Source: Zygaena filipendulae
Lineage: Eukaryota > Arthropoda > Insecta > Lepidoptera > Zygaenidae
Assembly: GCA_907165275.2 (NCBI GenBank)
Contig: OU015655.1
Location: forward strand, 3,670,501 to 3,734,500
DNA length: 64,000 bases
Direction: 5' to 3'
Below the pieces are notes generated by a model, which was not told where the DNA came from, did no database searches, and saw nothing but the letters and a program-made list of their open reading frames with translations. Below, in pieces: positions 51,425-60,400 of this stretch. Each line of letters starts with the position of its first letter. The first letter of the stretch is position 1. The translations under genes were made by a program, and so were the position numbers.

Positions 51425-54400
51425 CTGTTTCAAAACAAACAATTAAAATATTTACCATACCTACTCTCGATCAAGAAATAATTCGATTCAACACCTGCTC
51501 AGTATTCATGCAAAACGTTATTTTTGCAAAACCAATGATTGGCTAAAAAAATGTATTTGGTTTATTTAAAAATGTGTAGGTACAGTAATAAATTTATAGA
51601 CAAAATTTCAAAGACATCGCAAAGCGTAATGTAGATGATTGAAAATTCGCCATGTGCAGTCAAGTACATGAATTGTAAACTGGATTTGGTGGGTAAATGG
51701 TAATATTATACGCAATACCTAACGCATTTAATGCCAGTTTTTCTCGGTTATGTTCTTTGTTCTTGACAATGATATTTAGCCTGTCACACTATCTAGATAT
51801 CGTCTTAGTTCGAATCTAGATAATACGTGTTAAATCGTAACAAACAAACAAAAAATCAAAAATCTTTCCCCTTTATAATATTTGTTTAGATAATGTTTAT
51901 CGCGGTTAGTTAGAACTTTTTCAAGAAAAACACAAGTTTCACTCGAGTCGAACCGCAGGTAAAACCGCAGGTTTTGCAGATAGCAGTAAATATACGCAAT
52001 GCAAGAATAGGTTTTTAATCTTTAATGTTCTTTGAACACAAAAATTACAAAAATAAATGTCAGCTGTCAAATGATGTTTTTTTTTTTATTTATTTTTTTA
52101 TTGTGGTTTTGTTTTATTCCCTTTATGTGACGACTTCTCAATACAATACAAATCAATTTTCCAAGGGTCGATGAAATATTTACCATCAGACTGTTGTATT
52201 TGTTTTCGCCCTCTTTGGTCTTGGGTATAGTCTTCAAAGTCGTGGACATGGTGGGCGCGGAGTGACTGGTCATGTCTGAGATACCCGGCTTAGCTATGTC
52301 GACGCATTGCGAAGTGGTTCGCTGTAAATACCATTAAAAAAAATTTAAATCAGCCGTCGGAAATCACATACACACACAAGCGACAAAAACAAATTAAATA
52401 CATATATTCTGAACCCCCATTCCAGGTCGGCAACGCACCTGCATGCCTTCTGGTGTTGCAGATGTCCATGGGCGGCGGTAATCACTTACCATCAGGTGTA
52501 CCACTTGCCCGTTTGCCCCCTATGACATAAAAAAAAGCTGTGCCCAGCGGTTTCACCCGCGCGAAAGGTTTTTATACAACAACTTTTTCCCGACATCCGA
52601 TTTGAATGAAATAAAGCCTATATTATGTAGCTCCAGGCTAAGCTTAATCTACCTGTGAAAACCGCATGACACTCCGTTCAGTAGATTCGGAGATTATCGC
52701 AAACAGACAGACAGACAGAAAATAATTTTAAGAACTCTTTTTTTGTGGTTGGTTACTCTTTTTTATCGCCCCCTGTCAATTTTTCCTTAAAATATTCAAT
52801 GTACAGAATCGTGGATTCTACTCTTTTATTATAGTATAGATGAACACACAGGATACTTGACTGGTTGACTGGCAGAGAATGCCACTATGGCCTATAATTG
52901 TACCATGATGTGCATAAAGTTTAATTGTACCTATCCTGAAAGCGGTGGCGAACGGGTAGTTGTAAAAGCATAGCAATTGTCAAGAATCTACCACAGACTA
53001 ACTGCGAAAGGTCGTAATAACAGAAGTTTCTTCCTACCCCTCGTGAGTTTTGGATAATAATAATTTATTTCACAAAGTACATGAATAACTTTAGTATCAT
53101 CTGTTGCGGAACTAGGTGTAGATACCTGTAATACGGCGTAAAGCGCCTGTTGAGGACGGCGGCCAGGAATAAAAAAAACTAATACTAAGAAAAAACAACA
53201 GCGCGGGGTAGGTATTTGTGGCGAGCGTTGGAAGCTAACTGAACAAATTTTATAATGCAACCGTCACATTAATATTAAGCACTGCTACCCACATGATAAC
53301 AATATAAAAATATTTAGTTACATAGTTTATAAAACAACGTATATATTAATTAATTAAGTGTGATTTTATGTTTCAAGTGCTTGGCAGTGGCGCGTCCTCA
53401 ACAGCCTCCGCCCTAGTGTCGCTCTCGCGACACTCATCCTTCGTCGGAAGTAGCGCCACTCGTGTCGCCGGTCTCTTCATCGTGCCTTTGCTCGTCTTCA
53501 CTTCGACCACTCTAACTCTGCCGTCGCTCCCGGTGTACACCTTCTCGATCATGCCCATTGGCCATGAGTTCCTCGGCATAGCGGGATCTACCACCACCAC
53601 GAGGTCGCCTTCGCGAAGAGGTGTCGTTTCTTCGTTCCATTTTCTACGCGGCAGTAGCGTGGGGAGTACTTCCTTTAGCCAGCGTTGCCAAAACATATCA
53701 CCCAGTCGCTGTACAGTTCGCCACTGTCGTCGAAGGTAAAGGTCGTCGTCGTTGAACACTCCTATCGCGGGTAAGTTAGACGACGTGCCAAGGAGAAAAT
53801 GGTTCGGGGTCAGCGCTGCGGTGGCACGCGGATCGACGGACACGTGAGTAAGCGGTCTGCTATTAACAATGTTCTCCACTTCGGCCAGAAAGGTAAGCAG
53901 CACTTCCTCGCGGGGAGCTCGTTCCTTCATTATAACTTTCAGGCTCGTTTTAATAGATCTTATAAGCCGCTCCCAGGCTCCGCCCATGTGTGGGCTTCCA
54001 GGTGGGATGAATGTCCAATCTACTCCTTTATTAACGGTAGCTGTAGATATCTTCTCGTTATCTAGTTCTTTCATGGCTTTTTTTAGTTCGGTATCGGCGC
54101 CACGTAGGTTAGTGCCGTTATCAGAGTAAATAACTCGCGGCCAGCCTCGACGGGCTGCCATTCGCCTCAGAGCCATAATCAGAGAATCGGTAGTTAGTGT
54201 AGCTGCAAGCTCCAGGTGCACAGCACGGACCGTCAAACAGGTAAATATCACTACGTACCTCTTGAGTCTCTGCCTGCCCGCAGTAATTTCGAGCGGGCCA
54301 AACAAATCTATGCCACAATAAGTGAAGGGTCGCTGATGATGCATCATCCTGGCTTCCGGTAGGTCACCCATCCGCGGCGGCGCAGGTTTAGCTTTCCGGA

Positions 54401-57400
54401 TACGACAAGCTACGCATCGCGCCGCGACGGTGCGCACGGTGGGTCTCAGGTTCACTATCCAGTATTTTTGCCGCAATTCATTCACTACCATCTCGTTACA
54501 TCCGTGTGCAGCTTGTTCATGATAATATTTCACAATCAGTCGTGATGTAATATTTTTACCGTCCAAAATCACTGGATTTTTGATGTCGTTCGAGACGGTT
54601 TTCAAAGCGCCGATGCGGCCGTCAACACGCAGCAACTCGTACACATCCAAAAATGGCGATAATGTTCTTATGCGGCTATTGCGTTCTATTTCTTTGTTTG
54701 ATTTTAGTAAATTGATTTCACTTAAGAAGGATTCCAGTTGTGAGTTCCGCAATAACAGTCTTTCCGCCCTTTGCATAAGGTCGCAATTAATTTGACGTAT
54801 TTCCGTCTCCTTACATTTTTCGATAAACAATAAAACCATTGCTGTGCTACGTAATAACCGTAACCACGACGAGAATCGACTGGCGTCGGGTAGCGCTGCG
54901 CTTAGGCTGCATTCTTGTATAAAGTGCGTATGATATACAGCGTGATTCACTTCCAAATTTGTTTCGTATGAATCTTTTCTAATTTCATTTTCTGACGGCC
55001 ATTGCTCGCGGTTATTATATAAAAATTTGGGTCCTGTGATCCACTCGCATTCATTGTCTAGCTTGTAATTATTTATTTTGGTCGCTAGGTCGGCTATGTT
55101 CTCTCCTGATGGTATGTAATGCCATTCAATTGTCTCCGTCAACTCGTCAATCTCACCGAGGCGGTTGGCGACAAAGGCTTTATAATTTTTAGTATTGTCT
55201 CTAATCCAGTACAACACAGTAGTCGCATCGGTCCAGAAATATCGCTTATTGACTTTAACTTTTTGTTCACTCTGTATAGTGCGTGCGAGCCGGCACCCAA
55301 GTACTGCGGCTTGAAGTTCTAGTCGGGGCACAGATACGTCTTTCACAGGAGCAACACGACTTTTACTCGCAATGAATGATACACTGACTTTTTCAACACT
55401 CTGTATATCATTATGCATTACTATTATCTGTCTGAAGTAAGCCACGGCTGCGTATGCGGCGGGGGAAGCGTCGCAAAATACATGCAATTCTAGTATGGAA
55501 GTACTTCTATCTATGCATGCGTTTGCTGTCACTGTCTCGGTGGGCAAGCTGCCGTGCAAGTTTGATCCTTCAGCTTTTGGAACAAAGTACCATCTTGGTA
55601 TGCGTAAGCTTTCAATGGTTTTCAACTGTCTTACCCACTCACGAAATAAATTGAATAATTCATTTGTTATTTCTTGATCCCATTGAATCTTGTTTTTCCA
55701 TGTAGCTCGCATTAATATTTTAGCTTTTATTGTGAAGGGTGCGAGTATTCCAAATATATCGAAAACTGACATGATGACTCGTAAAACTTCACGTTTTGTA
55801 GGTTTTCGTTTGAAATGCAAAATCTCAGCTGGTACGTGTTTTAAAGATAAATCGAACCCAAAGGCGTCTATATCAGGGTACCACATTAACCCTAGGGTTC
55901 TCTCTGCATGATTTTCGATTTTGAATCTTACTGCCTTTTCATTTAAAGCTTCTTTTGGAATATTTTTTAATACTTTTTCACTGTTGCTCATAAAGTTTCG
56001 TATCTCGAAATCTCCGTGTTTATGTATTTGTATGACCAAATTTATGATTTCTATAGCTTTATTTTCTGACTCATAGCTGGCTATATAATCGTCCATGTAA
56101 TGCTCTTTCACAATGGCTTCTACGGCCTCTTTAAGTAAGGTTGAAGACTGCATGTCTGTGCTTTTTTCTGAGAATGATTTTGCGTTCTTGTTTTTAATGA
56201 ATTGCGCTACGAATGGGGAGCAATTGGCGCCAAATATTAGTGATGTCATACAGTACTTGTTTACTTTATCACCCGGATTTTCTCGCCATAGAAATCGTAA
56301 GGCGTCCTGGTCGTCGGGTCTTATTTTAACTCTCAAGAACATATCCTTTATGTCGCCAATCACAGCTATTCGTTTTTCTCGAAATCGCATCATGATGCCC
56401 AGTAGTGGTTGTAATAAGTCGGGTCCTTGCAGTAGGTAATCATTCAAGGAGTAACCGTGTGAGGCGGCTGCAGCATCGAACACGAGTCTAAGCTTTTTCT
56501 TGTTTGGATTGTCGACGCCAAAGTGCGGTAGGTACCAAGTGCGAGACGCATGCGCGTGTGTATCATGGATCTTGCGCGCATAGTTGTTTACAAACAGATG
56601 ATTTATTCGATCTTTATAGCGTTCAGCGTACTCGTCGCCAGCAGACAGCTTTTTTTCTACACATTTCAATCGTCTATAGGCAGTGGGGTATGAGTCGGGC
56701 ATTTTAGTATCATCTTTCCATGGTAACCCAACTTCCCACTGACCATTCACCAGCTTAGAGGTATTTTCCAATATCGATAATGCTTTTTCTTCATCTGCAT
56801 TCTTCCGTGGAGCGCACGTAACTCCCAATGCATCCAAAGCAAATGATTGTTGTATTATTTGCTGCAACTCGGTGTCGTTGTGTGAGTGTGTGCAACACAT
56901 AACTGACGCTGCACCAGCGCCGTCGGTGAGTGAAGAACTAGCGCACTTCTCATTAAGACACTCGTGTGAGTTAGAACGAGATAGCATAGTGTCCGTCACT
57001 CCGTTCGTTAAACACACTCTCCCGTGCACGCACCATCCCAACTGTGTTCTAGTTGCATAAGGTTCATTTTTTCGTCCACTGATGCACTCTAGAGGCTCGA
57101 TAAGATGGTAATTGTCTTGTCCTATTAATAACTTAGGTTGCACGTTACCGCTGTACATATAAACAAAATCTTTATCGCACAAATGTTTATAGGTTTTTAT
57201 GTCCTTTTCACTCAATCTTTGAACTGGCAAGCTAAGTTCACTCATTTTTCGCGCCGTTAACTCGAATTGTTCACCCGTATTATTAGAAACTGTGAATTTA
57301 ACGTTCTCAACAGCGCACACTAATTGTCCCGCGTCCCACGCACTACTAAAATGCATGTTCACTGATTCGCCGCGTAGTCCTGCTCGATTAGCGACGTCAG

Positions 57401-60400
57401 CTGATAACAACGTCACCGTCGCGCCGTCATCGAGCAGAGCATACGTCATCACACTACTATGCGGTCCATGTACAGTAACTGGCACAATTTTTAATAACAC
57501 GGAACTTGAGTCAATATTTTTCACTGTGTTTACAACATCGCCATTCGAGTCGATGCCGTTTTCTTGTTTGTTCACTAAACTTAATGATTTTTTTGGAACC
57601 CAATGTAGCAAGCGATGATGGGCTTGGTTGCAGCCGTCGACGTCACACGGTGTCGCAGAGCAAGCGACTTGGTTATGCTTAGATATCAAACATTTATAGC
57701 ATAACCCATGGGTTCGTGCGAAGCTCCAACGTTCTCGCCGCATCGCTCGCTTAAATCTCGAACAGTCGGGTAGGAGGTGTTTCGATTTTTTACAAAACTT
57801 ACTCGTTTATTGCAGTAGGTATTTTTTCTTCGACAATGTTTATGTGGTTATGAGGTTTTTTTTCATCCGTCTTTTTTCTGTTATCCGATTGACTGTAGAT
57901 GTAAGTAATTCCGGCTGCGGCTATCTTGTTCGCTTCGCACAGTAGAAAATCGGAAAATATTTGTAATTTTGCCTTGCATTTATCCTCGTAACTGTACAGA
58001 TAGTCTGCCCATTTTGCAATCAGTGCTGATGGGCACTTAGATAACACCATAGCTGTTAACTCTGGACTTCTTAGATAGTCGTTTTGGTTTAATGCTTCTA
58101 CTGCGGTTACAAAGTTTTTTATTTTCACAGAAAAAACTACAATTTCGTTGTGATGCGATGCCGATAGGGGAGGTATCTTCTTTAGTTGTGACACGATTTT
58201 AGATATAATTATTTCCGGTCTGCCGTATCGTAACTCGAGAGTGTCCATGACGATTCCAGGTGTTGCGCCGCTGATGAGCGATGCGGACACGGTTTCTCTC
58301 GCCTCGCCTCGAAGACATTTACGTAGCCTCCACATGTTTTCGGCATCACTATATTTACACATTCTTGTCGATTCTGTGTATGCTTGTTTGAAGTTGAGCC
58401 ATTCCATGGGGTCACCGAAAAATAGCGGTAAATCTTTACTGGTGCTTATTCGCGTTAAAAGCTCGTGATATTTAACTTCATTTGCAGCGGAACTAACGGC
58501 GTCCTTGAGTGCGCAGGCCAGCAGCTGGATGTCGGTGGGGGCGGCCGCCGCTTGTTGCGACCCGCGTGCAGCCTGTGGCTGCTCCGGCTCATCCTGCGCA
58601 CTGCGCTCTAACCACTGCTCCACTTTGTTGTTAATATCAGACATCTTTGTGCTAGTGCGACTTTTTTGTGACCTGCACTCTTCCAGTTGCGCGATCTCAG
58701 CGGCCAGTCTCTTTTCTATGAGCTCTTTCTCGATTTTAGCTTTAGCTTCGGCTGCCTCCAATTCGAGTTGCTTCCTGCGCGCAGAGAGTGATGATTTACT
58801 CGACTTTTTAGAGCACACAATATCCTTTTGTTCTTTGTTATCACTTATCTTACTACCCTCTGTTTTCGGTCGAGGTGTGAGATGAGCCTCAACTTTTCTC
58901 TCAATTTCTATGTTTTCCGATTGTACGTCACGGATTGGTACTTCTTTTGTCCACGTAGACTTCTTTTCAAGCTCCTTCAGTGTATCTCTGCGGGTTTTCA
59001 TTTTGTGCGGAGGTGGAGTTCTTGCGGCGAACATGGAAGTGTATTCCTGGCGTAGGTGCTAGATTCTATCAAAATCCGCTCGAAGGACCACTGTTGAGGA
59101 CGGCGGCCAGGAATAAAAAAAACTAATACTAAGAAAAAACAACAGCGCGGGGTAGGTATTTGTGGCGAGCGTTGGAAGCTAACTGAACAAATTTTATAAT
59201 GCAACCGTCACATTAATATTAAGCACTGCTACCCACATGATAACAATATAAAAATATTTAGTTACATAGTTTATAAAACAACGTATATATTAATTAATTA
59301 AGTGTGATTTTATGTTTCAAGTGCTTGGCAGTGGCGCGTCCTCAACAGCGCCCAAACCTCAAACACCCGAAGTAGGTACTTATCATATTATTATATCACT
59401 AGGTATTACAGGTATCTACACCTAGTTCCGCAACAGATATGTAAAATATGAAAAAATATGTAAAATATGAACCTCTCTGTGTGTATGGGTGAATTGTGTG
59501 TGAGTGTGTGTGAGAGGGTGTGTAATTACACTGCAACTTTTGGTTTAGTGTCCTTTAGGATAAGGTGATTTATTCTGAAATTTGCAACAACTCTTCCGTT
59601 TCGTCATAAGAGAGTAATTGCAACCAACTTTGAACTTTCCTCTTGCATTCAATTTTAGTCAATGGATACAAATTAGGCTGCTTGTTAATGCGGTTATAGA
59701 TGTGTGGGCCTAAAAACACGGAGAAACGCCGAATGAAAAAAGTAGAATAGGTGTGATTTTTTTTAACAACGGCATGTGTCCGACGATATGTGGATATGTT
59801 TGCACTGTGCATAAATAATTGATAAAACAATATGTACAACAATCTCTAATAGTTATACAAATAAACCTAATTATTCATATCTCGTTTGAACTTCACAATT
59901 AATAACACTAATATATATATATAATTTATCATTGACACAGTTATAAGTAGATTTCGTACAGCTGGTTCAGCCCTTGACGAATTCGATTAACAGATATTTT
60001 CTTTGTGACATTTATACACAACATTTATGATAATCCGACTTAAATAAAACAAAGCCTATATTATGTTGCTCCAGGCAGCTAACTAATATTGAAAGGCTTA
60101 AAAACGTTTTGTTATTTGGTATTATACTTTTTCAAGTATCATGTTCTAAAACCCAAAACCGCAAGATAGTTTGATTCATGAGTTTGGATGGGTTTGTCTA
60201 GTATTAGATAGTTTGGTAAATAGAAAATAATTAATGAATCAACTGGTAGATAACTATACAATATGAAAAATATCAGACACTAACTTTGTCTTTACGTTCT
60301 TTGGTGTCGATCAACCAAAGCAATGGCGGCGATGGAGGCAGCTGTTCTCTGAGCGTTTCGTGTAACTCCTTTAGTTTGTTGGTGTCGACGAACGCGCCCG

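Larger units (their letters stand above)
53148..59347 (-). mobile_element. Full-length BEL/Pao LTR retrotransposon
   Basis: A 6.2-kb element lies in Atg13 intron 4 in the gene's own orientation. It has two 256-bp LTRs (59092-59347 is 5', 53148-53403 is 3') that begin TGTTGAGG and end CCTCAACA and look identical base for base. It is flanked by the 5-bp duplication GCGCC, and carries a primer-binding site, gag, and a pol with all expected domains. The domain order PR-RT-RNase H-IN and the gag family (DUF1759 type) place it in BEL/Pao rather than Gypsy or Copia. There is no env-like ORF. Identical LTRs mean a very recent insertion. The only visible defect is the gag/pol frame break. Confidence 0.95.

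Noticed and set aside
53368..53739. Plus-strand open frames opposite the BEL/Pao pol and gag (many, up to 126 codons)
   Set aside because: These are shadows of the real minus-strand coding sequence.
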